This document shows positions 1 through 8,912 of a stretch of 42,318 bases of DNA, piece by piece. The stretch lies in NCBI GenBank assembly GCA_002842855.1, contig PHEE01000028.1, positions 1 to 42,318 of the forward strand, read 5' to 3'. This DNA comes from Alphaproteobacteria bacterium HGW-Alphaproteobacteria-4. Lineage in GTDB: Bacteria > Pseudomonadota > Alphaproteobacteria > Rhodobacterales > Rhodobacteraceae. The position numbers and the translations under genes are program-made. The notes below the pieces were generated by a model that worked only from the letters and a program-made list of their open reading frames with translations, was not told the origin of the DNA and made no database searches. Every line of letters starts with the position of its first letter. Positions within the stretch are counted from its first letter, which is position 1.

Positions 1-810
1 GCCGCCGCCCAGCCCCTTGGCCATGCAGGTGATATCGGCCGCCACCCCGTGATGCTCCATCGCGAACATTCGGCCCGTGCGGGCAAACCCGGTCTGCACC
101 TCGTCGGCAATCAACACGATGCCATGCGCATCGCAGACCTTGCGCAGCGCCGCCATGAAGCCCGCCGGGGCCTCATAAAACCCGCCCTCGCCCTGCACCG
201 GCTCCACGATGATCGCGGCAACGCGGGTCGGTTCAAGGTCGGCCTTGAACAGGCGGTCGAGTGCCGCCAGCGCGTCGGCCACCGAAACCCCATGCAGATC
301 GATCGGAAACGGCAGGTGCCACACATCGCCCATCATCGGGCCGAACCCCGCCTTGTAAGGCTGCACCTTGCCGGTCAGCGCCATGCCCATGAAGGTGCGA
401 CCATGAAAACCGCCCGCAAAGGCGACAATGGCCGACCGCTTGGTGTAATGCCGCGCGATCTTGACCGCGTTTTCCACCGCTTCGGCCCCGGTGGTGGCGA
501 AGATCGTCTTCTTGGCGAAATCGCCGGGCAGGAGGCCATTCAGCCGCTCGGCCAGCGCCACGTAATTCTCGTAGGGCACGACCTGATGGCAGGTATGGGT
601 GAAGCGGTCGAGCTGCGCCTTGACCGCCGCAATCACCCGCGGGTGGCGATGCCCGGTGTTGACCACCGCAATGCCCGCCGCAAAGTCGATGTAGCGGTTG
701 CCCTCTTTATCCCAGATTTCGGCATTCTCGGCGCGATCGGCATAGATCTGCGTGGTCATGCCAACGCCCTTGGCAATGGCGGCATTCTTGCGGTCGGTCA
801 GGCTGGTCAT
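1..810 (-). CDS. gabT: 4-aminobutyrate aminotransferase, C-terminus cut by window edge
   Basis: Class III PLP-dependent aminotransferase that moves the amino group of GABA to 2-oxoglutarate, giving succinate semialdehyde and glutamate in the cytosol. The start is the ATG at 808-810, preceded on the minus strand by GGGAG about 6 nt away. The reading begins MTSLTDRKNAAIAKG and shows family landmarks: YIDFAAGIAVVNTGH near the N-terminus, the ATTGAEAVENAVKIAR cofactor-phosphate region, GFHGRT, and LIADEVQTGFARTG with the PLP-contacting Asp. It runs off the left edge at AKGLGGG, so the Schiff-base Lys and the C-terminal third lie outside the window. The sequence fits GabT better than acetylornithine aminotransferase, but substrate specificity is inferred. 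Proximity to putA suggests an amino-acid catabolic neighbourhood. Confidence 0.88.
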   Translation of the reverse strand, partial: MTSLTDRKNAAIAKGVGMTTQIYADRAENAEIWDKEGNRYIDFAAGIAVVNTGHRHPRVIAAVKAQLDRFTHTCHQVVPYENYVALAERLNGLLPGDFAKKTIFATTGAEAVENAVKIARHYTKRSAIVAFAGGFHGRTFMGMALTGKVQPYKAGFGPMMGDVWHLPFPIDLHGVSVADALAALDRLFKADLEPTRVAAIIVEPVQGEGGFYEAPAGFMAALRKVCDAHGIVLIADEVQTGFARTGRMFAMEHHGVAADITCMAKGLGGG

Positions 811-943
811 GGCAATTCTCCCGATTCGGTGTTTGCGTCTTTTTGCTGGATTTTTGTGCGCGGCGATAGGTTGCATGCGTCGTTTCGGCTTGGAGGCGCC
901 GCGCCACAAGCGCATACTGCGGCGCATTGTTGCGGAGGATCGC

Positions 944-1339
944 ATGAAACCAATTCTTGCTGCACTCGTGGCGCTTGGGCTTGCCGCCCCTGCGCTCGCC
1001 GACCCTTTCGCAGCGCTTCCCGTCGGCGGGGCATGGCGGGTAACCGCAATTGCGGGCGAGGCGCTGCCCGCCAATGCCGAAATTACGCTGGCGCGGCCCG
1101 CTGCGGACACGCTGGCGGGCACGGTGATCTGCAACCAGTATTCGCGCGAGGTGAGCGCCGCAGGCGAAAGACTGGTGGTGGGCGGGCTGACCACCACCAA
1201 GATGCTGTGCGATGTCGAACTGTTCAAGTTCGAGTTCAGCTTCAACGACCTCTTGGGCAAGGTCGATGCGGTGCGCACGGCGGGCACGGGTATCGAGCTG
1301 CTTTCAGGTGGCGCGGTGGTGATTACCGCGGCGAAATAG
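944..1339 (+). CDS. Exported META-domain (HslJ-like) protein
   Basis: A 131-residue protein with an N-terminal signal peptide (MKPILAALVALGLAAPALA, predicted cleavage before DPF). The rest matches the META/HslJ fold: a WRV-type first strand, the Cys-Asn-Gln-Tyr-Ser motif in place of the usual GCNxYSG, then LTTTKMLCD, equivalent to the family's STRMACP. Two cysteines are present in the mature protein, as in many HslJ-like proteins. The ATG at 944 is preceded by GCGGAGG. Family members are periplasmic or lipoprotein domains linked to stress or antibiotic tolerance; no specific function can be read here. Its 3' end overlaps the convergent putR gene by 17 bp, so the two stop regions are interlocked. 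Confidence 0.8.
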   Translation: MKPILAALVALGLAAPALADPFAALPVGGAWRVTAIAGEALPANAEITLARPAADTLAGTVICNQYSREVSAAGERLVVGGLTTTKMLCDVELFKFEFSFNDLLGKVDAVRTAGTGIELLSGGAVVITAAK

Positions 1340-1799
1340 GCCCGGCCTCTTTCACCGCCTCCATCGCCACATAGGTTGAGGTGGCGGCAACGTGCGGCAG
1401 GGTCGAGATGCGCTCGGCCATCACCCGGCGATAATCGGCGATGTCGGTGGTGCGCACCTTCAAGAGGTAGTCGAACCCGCCGGCAATCATGTGGCATTCC
1501 TCAATCTCGGGCACCGCGCGCACGGCGCGGTTGAAGGCTTGCAGCGCGGCCTCGCGGGTGTCCGAAAGGCGCACCTCGACAAAGGCCACATGTGCCAGCC
1601 CCATTCGGATCGGGCTGAGAATGGCGCGGTAGCCCGCGATCACCCCCGCCGCTTCCAGCCGTTTGACCCGCGCCTGCACGGGTGATTTCGTCAAGCCAAC
1701 GCGGCGGGCAAGTTCGGTTGCGGTGATGCGGCCATCAGCGGCAAGGGCCGCGATGATCGCGGTATCGAAGCGGTCAAGATCGACCGGGCCCTTTGGCAT
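1323..1799 (-). CDS. putR: Lrp/AsnC-family regulator, probable PutR
   Basis: A 158-residue Lrp/AsnC transcription factor. Residues about 8-60 form the winged helix-turn-helix (DLDRFDTAIIAAL...ITATELARRVGLTKS), followed by the hinge and a ligand-binding RAM domain with the EECHMIAGGFDYLLKV signature. It is divergent from putA with 104 bp between starts, the arrangement of the alphaproteobacterial PutR-PutA pair, in which PutR activates proline catabolism in response to proline. The PutA here has no N-terminal ribbon-helix-helix domain and so cannot regulate itself, which fits a dedicated PutR. The ATG at 1797-1799 is chosen because the protein begins MPKGPVDLDRF, the normal family start; a GGGGC stretch lies upstream. 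Assignment as PutR rests on context and family. Confidence 0.85.
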   Translation of the reverse strand: MPKGPVDLDRFDTAIIAALAADGRITATELARRVGLTKSPVQARVKRLEAAGVIAGYRAILSPIRMGLAHVAFVEVRLSDTREAALQAFNRAVRAVPEIEECHMIAGGFDYLLKVRTTDIADYRRVMAERISTLPHVAATSTYVAMEAVKEAGPISPR

Positions 1800-1822
1800 G
1801 TTCTTGCCCCATTCTTTGGTCG

Positions 1823-1856
1823 TTTCGGCTGCATTTCGGCAAAGTTTGGGCCGAAT
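1823..1856. promoter_or_regulatory. Candidate PutR operator between putR and putA
   Basis: The 104-bp divergent spacer contains TTTCGGC at 1823-1829, TTTCGGC again at 1834-1840 and the inverse GCCGAA at 1850-1855. The second and third copies form an inverted repeat centred near 1845. Lrp-type regulators bind such imperfect palindromes in the shared promoter. Binding is inferred. Confidence 0.4.
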
Positions 1857-1903
1857 GGCTGGCAGATTGCCGCTATCATGGCTGAAACGCAAGGGAGCCG
1901 CCG

Positions 1904-4900
1904 ATGACCCGCCTATCTGCCCTGATGACTGCCATCGAAAATGACAGCCTCGCACCCGAGGCGCCCTTGCTGGCTGCCCTTGCCGCCGAGGCGGCGCTCG
2001 ATGCCCCTGCCCGCCAGCGCGTCTGCGAAGAGGCCGCAGCCCTTGTGCGCCAGATCCGCGCCGATGTGAGGCCGGGGCTGATGGAGGTTTTCCTCGCCGA
2101 ATACGGGCTGAGCACGGAAGAGGGGGTTTCGCTGATGTGTCTGGCCGAGGCGCTGTTGCGGGTGCCCGATGCCGACACCATGGACCGCCTGATCGAAGAC
2201 AAGATCGCGCCATCTGATTGGGGCAAGCACCTAGGGCGGTCATCCTCCAGCCTCGTCAACGCCTCGACGTGGGGCCTGTTGCTGACCGGCAAGGTGCTGG
2301 AAGACAAGGAACCGGGCGTGGTCGGCCATTTGCGCAACGCCGTGCGGCGGCTGGGCGAGCCGGTCATTCGGCTTGCCGTGGGCCGCGCGATGAAGGAAAT
2401 GGGCCGCCAGTTCGTGCTGGGCGAAACCATCAGGGGCGCGATGAAACGCGCCGAAGCGCGCGAGGCCGAGGGCTATTGCTTCAGCTATGACATGCTGGGC
2501 GAGGCGGCGCGCACCGCGCACGATGCGCAGCGCTATGCCGAAAGCTACGCAAAGGCTATTGCCGCCATCGCCAAGGGCTGCAAAGGCCGCGATGTGCGCG
2601 CCAACCCCGGCATTTCGGTAAAGCTCTCGGCGCTGCACCCCCGCTACGAGGTGGCACAAACGGCGCGCGTGATGGCGGAATTGGTGCCAGTGGTGCGCCG
2701 TCTCGCACGCGCCGCCGCCAAGGCAGGGATGAGCTTCAACATTGACGCGGAAGAGGCTGACCGGCTGGCGCTTTCGCTGAAGGTGATCGAGGCGGTGCTG
2801 GCCGACCCCGACCTGAAAGGCTGGGATGGCTTCGGCGTTGTGGTGCAGGCCTACGGGCGGCGCGCGGGCCCGGTGATCGACTGGCTCTACGCAACCGCAA
2901 AGCGGCTGGACCGGCGGCTGATGGTGCGGCTGGTGAAGGGCGCCTATTGGGATGCCGAGGTGAAGCGCGCGCAGGTTCTGGGGCTGGCCGATTTCCCGGT
3001 GTTCACCCGCAAGCTTGGTACCGATGTCAGCTATATCGCGCTGGCCCGTCGCCTGCTGGGCATGACCGATCGGCTTTATCCGCAATTCGCCACCCACAAC
3101 GCGCATACCGTGGCCGCTGTGCTGGAAATGGCCGAGGGGCGCCCGTTCGAGTTTCAGCGCCTGCACGGCATGGGGCAAAAGTTGCATGACATCGTGCTGA
3201 AAGGTCTCGGCGCGCGCTGCCGCATCTATGCGCCGGTCGGCGCGCACCGTGACCTTCTGGCCTACCTCGTGCGGCGCTTGCTGGAAAACGGCGCCAATTC
3301 GAGCTTCGTCAACCAGATCGTCAACGAGGAGGTGCCGCCCGAAGTTGTCGCCGCCTGCCCGCTGACCGCGCTTGAGGCCGAAGGCCCGGTGAACCCACGC
3401 CTGCCCAAGGCGCCCGCGCTGTTCGCGGGCCGTACCAACAGCCGCGGATTTGACCTGAGCGAGCCAGGCACGCTTGCAGCCATCGAGGCTGCGCGCGCGC
3501 CCTCGGGGCAAGCCCTCGCTGGCCCCATGCTGGCAGGGCCGGTAGACGGCGCGGCGCCGCTGGCGGTGCTGAACCCGGCGACGGGCGGCAAGGTGGGCGA
3601 GGTGCGCCACGCCACCCCCGCCGACGTGGAAACCGCGCTTGCCGCCGCGCGGCCCTGGGCCGCCCCGGTGGCCGAACGCGCCGCCGTGCTGGCCCGCGCT
3701 GCCGACATGTTGGAAGCCGACTTTGGCCCGGTCTTTGCGCTTTTGGCGCGCGAGGCGGGCAAGACCCTTTCCGATGCCGTAAGCGAGTTACGCGAAGCCG
3801 TCGACTTCCTGCGTTATTACGCAACTGAGGCTGCGGCGCTGACCCGCCCGGCGCTTGGGGTGTTCACCTGCATCAGCCCGTGGAACTTTCCGCTTGCCAT
3901 CTTCACCGGGCAGATTGCGGCAGCGCTGGCCGCAGGCAACGCGGTGCTGGCCAAACCTGCCGAACAAACCCCGCTGATTGCTGCGCACGCGGTGGCGATC
4001 TTGCACCGCGCCGGGATTCCGGTCACCGCGCTGCAATTGCTGCCGGGCGATGGCCCCACGGTGGGCCGCGCACTGACCTCGGATGCGCGCATCGCGGGCG
4101 TGGCTTTCACCGGATCGACCGACACCGCGCAAATGATCCGCCGCGCGATGGCGGCAAACCTTGCGCCCGACTCCAGTCAGCGGGCCAGCGCTGCTCGGCG
4201 CTGCGCTGCCTTTATGTGCAAGAAGACATCGCCCCCGCTTTCACCGAAATGCTGCTCGGCGCGATGGATGAGCTTCGGGTGGGCGACCCCTGGCATCTGG
4301 CCACCGACATCGGCCCCGTAATCGACGCCGAGGCCGAGGCCAGCATCGGCGCGCATATCGGCCAGGCCGAGGCAGAGGAGCGGCTGCTGAAGGAACTGTC
4401 GCGCCCCGAGGGCGGGCATTTCATCACCCCAACGGTGATCCAGGTGAATGGCATTGCAGATTTGGGCCGCGAAATCTTTGGCCCTGTGCTGCATCTGGCT
4501 ACCTTCAGGGCCGAAGACCTCCCGCGCGTTCTGGCCGAAATCACCGCTACCGGCTATGGCCTGACCTTTGGCCTGCACAGCCGCATCGACAACCGCGTGC
4601 AAGAAGTGACCGAGGCGCTGGCGGTGGGCAACATCTACGTCAACCGCAACCAGATCGGCGCGGTGGTGGGCAGCCAGCCATTTGGTGGCGAGGGGCTTTC
4701 AGGCACCGGGCCAAAGGCGGGTGGGCCGCATTATCTGGCCCGCTTTGCCACGCCGGAACGGCCCGCGCCGTTGCCGACAACCGATGCCGCCCCAACCACC
4801 ACAGCCGCTGTTGAGGCAGCGCTTGCCGCCTGTCCGCCGGCCGCCGCCCTGCCAGACCGTGACCTGCCGGGGCCGACGGGCGAGTCAAACCGCCTGTCTC

Positions 4901-5241
4901 TGCACGCCCGCGCGCCGCTTTTGTGCCTTGGCCCGGGGGCAGCCGCCGCCGCGGCCCAGGCCGAAGCTGTGCGTGCACTGGGCGGGCGGGCGGTCGCGGC
5001 GGGCGCGGTTGCGCCCGAGATGCTGACCACCCTCGCCGGGTTTTCGGGCGCGCTTTGGTGGGGCGATGCGGCAACCGCGCGTGCCCTTGCGCAGGCTCTG
5101 GCGGCGCGCCCCGGCCCGATCTTGCCGCTGATCGGGTCGCTGCCCGATCTGGCACATGTGGCGCATGAGCGGGTGATCTGCATCGACACCACCGCCTCGG
5201 GCGGCAATGCGGCACTGCTTGCCGGGGCGGGCACCGCCTGA
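1904..5241 (+). pseudogene. putA: Bifunctional proline dehydrogenase / P5C dehydrogenase with internal out-of-frame gap
   Basis: PutA oxidises proline to glutamate in two steps. The 5' part (frame of 1904) holds the alpha-helical N-domain, the FAD-dependent PRODH barrel (NIDAEEADR, RLVKGAYWDAE) and the start of the P5C dehydrogenase domain (SPWNFPLAIF, FTGSTDTAQ). At about 4166-4173 the frame shifts: AANLAP is followed directly, one frame over, by QSAGQRCSALR containing the catalytic Cys. The roughly 35-40 codons normally between them, including the ETGG general-base motif, are absent. The rest is normal and ends with the type-B/C C-terminal domain (CIDTTASGGNA). There is no DNA-binding N-terminus. 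The start ATG has AGGGAG 6 nt upstream. PRODH could still be made as a truncated product. A true deletion and an assembly gap look identical here. Confidence 0.85.
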
Positions 5242-5252
5242 GGCACGCAGGT

Positions 5253-6341
5253 TCAGCCAAGCCCGGTCAACACGAGCGTGCCATCCATCATCGGAAAAGC
5301 CACCTGGCCATTGCCAAGGGGCAGCGCCGCGTGGCGGGCCTTGCCGGGCACGCGCCCCATCAGACTTTGCGCGCCGTCGCGCAGGTCGAGCAAGCGCAAG
5401 GTGTCGCGCATGTCGAGCGTGTAAAGCTGGCCGTCCGCGCTTGCCAGTTCGGCCAGAACCGAGGCCCAGTCACCGCCGCCCGCGCGGTAATCGGTGGTCA
5501 GGTGCTGCCAGCGCGGCAAACCGGTGCGGGTGTCGATTGCAAATACCCGCCCGGTCGGCGACCACAGGCAAGCCAGATCGCCGGTGACATGGTGCGAATT
5601 GATGAAGTTGCCGGCAATGAACTCCCAGCGGATCGTGCCATCCTCCGGGGCGATGCCCAGCAACTGTTCCTGATAGCTGCCTGCCACCAGCACACCCTCG
5701 CCGAAATGGATCTGCCGCAGATACTGCCAACGCGCGCGCCCGTCGATCTGCCAGCGCAAGGCGCCGTCCTCCAGCGACAGCGCATAAAGGCGCCCATCCC
5801 CCGGCCCGGCAAAGACCGCATCGCCCGCAACGCAGGGCGCATAGGCTGCAATCGTGTCGGGCACCCCGGCAAAACGCCAGAGCTCTGCCCCGGTCTCAAG
5901 GTCGAGCGCCACAATCTCGTGGCCGTCGCCAAACACCACCCGGCCCGCCGCCACCACGGGCACCCCGGTCTGGATACGGGCGCCATAGCGCCAGCGATCG
6001 GCGCCGGTGCCGCGGTCAAGGCAGGCCAGGCCCGTCCGCCCGCCGATCACCATTGCACCTGGTCCAAGCCTGGGGCGGAACACGGCGGCACCGCCCAGCA
6101 GGTGCGGTCGCAGCCAGAGCGGCGTTGCCGCGTCGGGTGCCACGCTACCGGCCGTATCGCTGCCACAAAAGAAAACCCCGCCCGCGTCAAGCGCGGGCGG
6201 GCTGAGCACCTGGTTGCCGGTCTGCCAGCGGGCGATCTCGGGCAGAAGCGGCGCGGGCCCCTCGGCCCGCGCGCGCCCCGGCAATGCCAATGCGGCAAGT
6301 CCGATTCCCGCCAGAACCTGGCGGCGGGTCGTCACTCGCAT
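5253..6341 (-). CDS. Tat-exported PQQ-type beta-propeller, FoxY-like
   Basis: A 362-residue periplasmic protein. The N-terminus [18 protein letters not shown]...ARA has a twin-arginine and hydrophobic stretch typical of a Tat signal, cleaved near residue 26. The remainder is a run of PQQ-propeller blades with recurring TGxxxWR signatures ([48 protein letters not shown]). The start ATG overlaps the stop of the upstream cytochrome gene by 10 bp, so the pair is translationally coupled. A di-haem cytochrome followed by a PQQ-type protein is the order foxE-foxY in phototrophic Fe(II)-oxidising Rhodobacter; the role inferred is redox partner or quinoprotein. Whether PQQ is bound cannot be seen; BamB-like structural propellers are an alternative. 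No foxZ-like transporter follows: the next gene is convergent putA. Confidence 0.65.
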   Translation of the reverse strand: MRVTTRRQVLAGIGLAALALPGRARAEGPAPLLPEIARWQTGNQVLSPPALDAGGVFFCGSDTAGSVAPDAATPLWLRPHLLGGAAVFRPRLGPGAMVIGGRTGLACLDRGTGADRWRYGARIQTGVPVVAAGRVVFGDGHEIVALDLETGAELWRFAGVPDTIAAYAPCVAGDAVFAGPGDGRLYALSLEDGALRWQIDGRARWQYLRQIHFGEGVLVAGSYQEQLLGIAPEDGTIRWEFIAGNFINSHHVTGDLACLWSPTGRVFAIDTRTGLPRWQHLTTDYRAGGGDWASVLAELASADGQLYTLDMRDTLRLLDLRDGAQSLMGRVPGKARHAALPLGNGQVAFPMMDGTLVLTGLG

Positions 6342-7195
6342 TTCGCGCCTTGCTTGACCCAGAGGAACAGGATCTGGGTGTTGGGATGGTCGCGGTTTTC
6401 GAACGGGCTGATGCCGGGGGGCATACGGTTCTCGGCCAGATGCTGCCAGACGCCGCTCAGCTCTGGCGCGCCCGGAATGACAACTTTCGTTGCGTTATCA
6501 ACACCCTTTGCCACCGAATCTGCGCCAAGCATGATGCCTTCGTAGCTGCTCAGGTCAAGCTCGTGGAAGCTGGGCGGTTCCTGGTTTGACATGTGGCAAT
6601 CGGTGCACGCGGGCGAATCAGGCGCAAAGGCGCCCTCGGTCGAAAACAGCGGCAGCACGTTTTCGGTAAAGTTGGCGTCGTTCGGCGCCCCGCCACGGAT
6701 CCAGTCCTCCACGAGGTTGATCGCGTAGCTGTCAGTCGGCACATCGAAGCTCACCCCCAGAGGCATCCGGTTATTGCGCAGTCTGCGCCCCAGGATTTCG
6801 CGCTTTGGGTCTTGCCCCGGCACGAACAGCGCGCGGGCGGGCGCTTCTGTGGCGCCAAGCCGGATGCCCTCGCAGCTGGCGAGGTCCAGCCCCCGATAGC
6901 TTGCCGCCGGGTCGTTGCTGGAATGGCAGACAACACAGGCGGGGCCAGGCCCGAAGGCGTTAGGCACATGCATAAGCGTATCTATATAGCTGTAGGGAAT
7001 TGGAATGTTGCGTTTCAAGATCAGCTCGTTCACCGCTGCGTCATCGCCCTCGACGCTGATCTTGCCATCAGCAATGTCGTCGGCGAGCAGGCGCGCGAGC
7101 GATCCTCCGTCGGCCATCGCCGCGGTTGCCACAATCGCCGCAATCGCCCCGCCCAGCGCCAGTTCGGCCACCATTTTCGTTTTCGTCATCGTCAT
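6332..7195 (-). CDS. Periplasmic di-haem cytochrome c, FoxE-like
   Basis: A 287-residue c-type cytochrome with a Sec signal (cleavage after AAMA, about residue 28). There are two haem sites, CVVCH at 87-91 and CTDCH at 197-201. The halves are an internal duplication: each has haem motif, a conserved LDL-S-EGI-LGA stretch, then an Asn-Arg-Met-Pro motif (142-145 and 256-259) whose Met could be the axial ligand. FoxE, the periplasmic Fe(II) oxidoreductase of Rhodobacter ferrooxidans SW2, is a di-haem cytochrome of this size encoded just before a PQQ protein, so FoxE-like is my best call, from memory of the system rather than alignment. The ATGs at 7195 and 7189 are both possible; GGGGAG is better spaced for 7189. 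Haem attachment would need the Ccm system elsewhere. Confidence 0.7.
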   Translation of the reverse strand: MTMTKTKMVAELALGGAIAAIVATAAMADGGSLARLLADDIADGKISVEGDDAAVNELILKRNIPIPYSYIDTLMHVPNAFGPGPACVVCHSSNDPAASYRGLDLASCEGIRLGATEAPARALFVPGQDPKREILGRRLRNNRMPLGVSFDVPTDSYAINLVEDWIRGGAPNDANFTENVLPLFSTEGAFAPDSPACTDCHMSNQEPPSFHELDLSSYEGIMLGADSVAKGVDNATKVVIPGAPELSGVWQHLAENRMPPGISPFENRDHPNTQILFLWVKQGAKCE

Positions 7196-7700
7196 CCTCT
7201 CCCCTTGTTTTATGCCGCAGCATTCGCCGCACGTTTCTTCACGTCACAAGATCGTGAGGCAACGCCGGGGATGTCAAGTCAGCACAACAAGGCGCTAAAC
7301 CTTTAGTCTACGGAAGCATAACATATTGTTTTAGAGCCATATTATTGAATGGCTGCTGCGATTGCGTATTCTGCGGACGCAAAATCGAAATTCCGCGCAA
7401 CGGCATGAAGCGCGCTGCAGCCGTCGCCATCGCAGGACAACTAGTTATTTTTCTTATAGTAAATCCAAGTATCGGAGCAGCCCATGTTTTGCTGCGTCGC
7501 GGCGATACCTTTGGGCCTCAGAACCATCATTGCGCGTAAACTATTGTGCTATACTTCGCGTTTATTGCCCTCCGGAAAGCGACTTTCACGGTTCGTGAAC
7601 AACTAGGTGCCGGTTTCGGTCTGGCAGCGGTCCGTGCCCGGGGCAGCACCGGAATGCCGGCCACTTGACGCCGCGCCGCCCATCGGAAAGGCTCGTGCGC
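7196..7700. other. AT-rich non-coding stretch between foxE-like gene and rhomboid gene
   Basis: About 500 bp, locally 42-43% G+C in hand-counted lines, far below the flanking genes. It must carry the leader of the minus-strand cytochrome operon: TTGACA is read on the minus strand at 7277-7272, but I see no good -10 partner. A 64-codon frame at 7345-7539 (+) with a CxxC and a hydrophobic segment lacks a clear ribosome site and I do not call it a gene. Confidence 0.6.
7546..7554 (+). promoter_or_regulatory. Extended -10 promoter candidate for the rhomboid/GFA pair
   Basis: TGCTATACT at 7546-7554 is an extended -10 box on the plus strand in AT-rich DNA, about 150 bp before the rhomboid start. 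No convincing -35 is present at normal spacing, which extended -10 promoters tolerate. Confidence 0.35.
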
Positions 7701-8432
7701 ATGTTCCCCCTGCGTGACCATAACCCTTCGCGCCGCCCGGCCTTTGTGACCTGGGTGCTCATCGCCATCAGTCTGGCGATGTTCGTTGCCACATGGTCCG
7801 CAAGCGACTACCCCGGTGCGCTGTGGCAAGGCCTCGCGCTTTACCCCGGCGCGGTCACGCATGGGCAAATGCTGACCGGCCTTGTCAGTCACATGTTTCT
7901 GCACGCAGGGCTCGCGCATCTGGCCGGAAACATGCTGTTCTTGTGGATTTTCGGAGATAACCTTGAAGAATCGCTGGGGCATTTCGGATTTGCGGTGCTC
8001 TACCTTGCCAGCGGCCTTGCCGCGGCATCGGCGCAGATCGTCGCAGATCCTTCAAGCATGGTGCCCATGGTTGGCGGATCAGGTGCCATTGCCGGGGTGA
8101 TGGGCGGCTACCTGTTGCTGTTTCCGCGCGCGCGCGTCGATGTGCTGTTCATCTTCGTGATCTTCTTCAAGGTCATCCCGGTTCCGGCCTGGGCGGTGCT
8201 TGGGGTCTGGTTCGCGCTACAGGTGTTCAATGGCGCTGTGGCCGATATTTCCGGGGGCGGCGTTGCCTACTGGGCGCATGTGGGCGGCTTTGCTGCGGGC
8301 TTGTTATTGACCGTGCCGGCATGGCTGCGGCATGGCGGAACCGATTTTTGGGCAAACAGCGGCGGTCGCCCCGAACACCCGGCAAACCGCTACCCCAGCC
8401 GCATTCCCATCGTGCCACGGAGGCGCCGATGA
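7701..8432 (+). CDS. Rhomboid-family intramembrane serine protease
   Basis: A 243-residue polytopic membrane protein that cleaves substrates within the bilayer. The catalytic pieces are visible: Asn77 in HLAGNMLFLW, nucleophile Ser127 in GGSGAIAG, and His193 in YWAHVGGFAAG, each in a hydrophobic helix. The loop WIFGDNLEE after the second helix is typical of bacterial rhomboids. I count about six TM segments, then a basic Pro/Arg-rich cytoplasmic tail. The ATG at 7701 follows GGAAAGG; an upstream in-frame start at 7665 would add a non-conserved arginine-rich extension. Its stop overlaps the next gene's start (ATGA), so the two are co-translated. Substrates are unknown. Confidence 0.9.
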   Translation: MFPLRDHNPSRRPAFVTWVLIAISLAMFVATWSASDYPGALWQGLALYPGAVTHGQMLTGLVSHMFLHAGLAHLAGNMLFLWIFGDNLEESLGHFGFAVLYLASGLAAASAQIVADPSSMVPMVGGSGAIAGVMGGYLLLFPRARVDVLFIFVIFFKVIPVPAWAVLGVWFALQVFNGAVADISGGGVAYWAHVGGFAAGLLLTVPAWLRHGGTDFWANSGGRPEHPANRYPSRIPIVPRRRR

Positions 8433-8815
8433 CCTTGCCCGAAATCCGCGCACCCCATCGCCTGCGGTGCCACTGCGGCGCGGTCGAAATGCTGGTGACG
8501 CTTTCCGATGGCCTCGCCACCGCTCGGCGCTGCGATTGCAGCTTTTGCCGCCGCCGTGGCGCGGTGGCGGTCTCGGCACCGCTTTCGGGCATCACCATCA
8601 CCAAGGGCGCCGACAACCTGACGCTCTACCAGTTTGGCACCAACACTGCGAAGCACTGGTTTTGCAAGACCTGCGGCATCTATACCCATCACCAGCGCCG
8701 CTCGAACCCGGACGAATACGGGGTAAATGCTGGCTGCCTCGAAGGCGTGAACCCCCGCGATCTGGACCCGATACCGTGGATGGATGGCGTCAACCACCCG
8801 TCAGACCGGGGCTGA
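8429..8815 (+). CDS. GFA/CENP-V family zinc-binding protein
   Basis: A 128-residue protein of the glutathione-dependent formaldehyde-activating (GFA) family. The zinc ligands are in place: RCHCGAV near residue 13, CDCSFCRRRG near residue 36, and WFCKTCGIYTHH near residue 73. The family includes glutathione S-(hydroxymethyl) synthase-like proteins, but most members have no proven reaction, so only zinc binding and perhaps thiol-adduct chemistry are supported. ACGGAGG sits 6 nt before the ATG, and the start overlaps the rhomboid stop by 4 bp. Confidence 0.85.
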   Translation: MTLPEIRAPHRLRCHCGAVEMLVTLSDGLATARRCDCSFCRRRGAVAVSAPLSGITITKGADNLTLYQFGTNTAKHWFCKTCGIYTHHQRRSNPDEYGVNAGCLEGVNPRDLDPIPWMDGVNHPSDRG

Positions 8816-8840
8816 TCCTGGGTCTCTCTTATGCAAAAAT

Positions 8841-8890
8841 ACCCCGGGGGGTGAACGGGCCGCATGGCCCGGAGGGGGGCAGCGCCCCCC
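8841..8890. repeat. GC-rich double-hairpin intergenic element
   Basis: Between the convergent GFA and inositol-phosphatase genes lie ACCCCGGGGGGT, then CGGGCC(8856-8861)/GGCCCG(8866-8871), then GGGGGGC(8874-8880)/GCCCCCC(8884-8890). Related sequence recurs at 9779-9822 and 21940-21985. It probably acts as a bidirectional terminator or REP-like element. Confidence 0.55.
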
Positions 8891-8912
8891 TGCCCTTTAT
8901 ACGCGCTCTGCC

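Noticed and set aside
2240..3610. A 456-codon minus-strand frame within putA
   Set aside because: Antisense to the proline dehydrogenase domain, His/Arg-rich, no recognisable motif.
4166..4173. Programmed frameshift in putA
   Set aside because: A slippery site would not explain the loss of about 35-40 conserved codons at the same position; a deletion or assembly gap is needed.
7345..7539. 64-codon frame with CxxC and a hydrophobic segment upstream of the rhomboid gene
   Set aside because: No ribosome site, mixed codon use, no recognised family. It could be a small gene, but the support is too weak to annotate.
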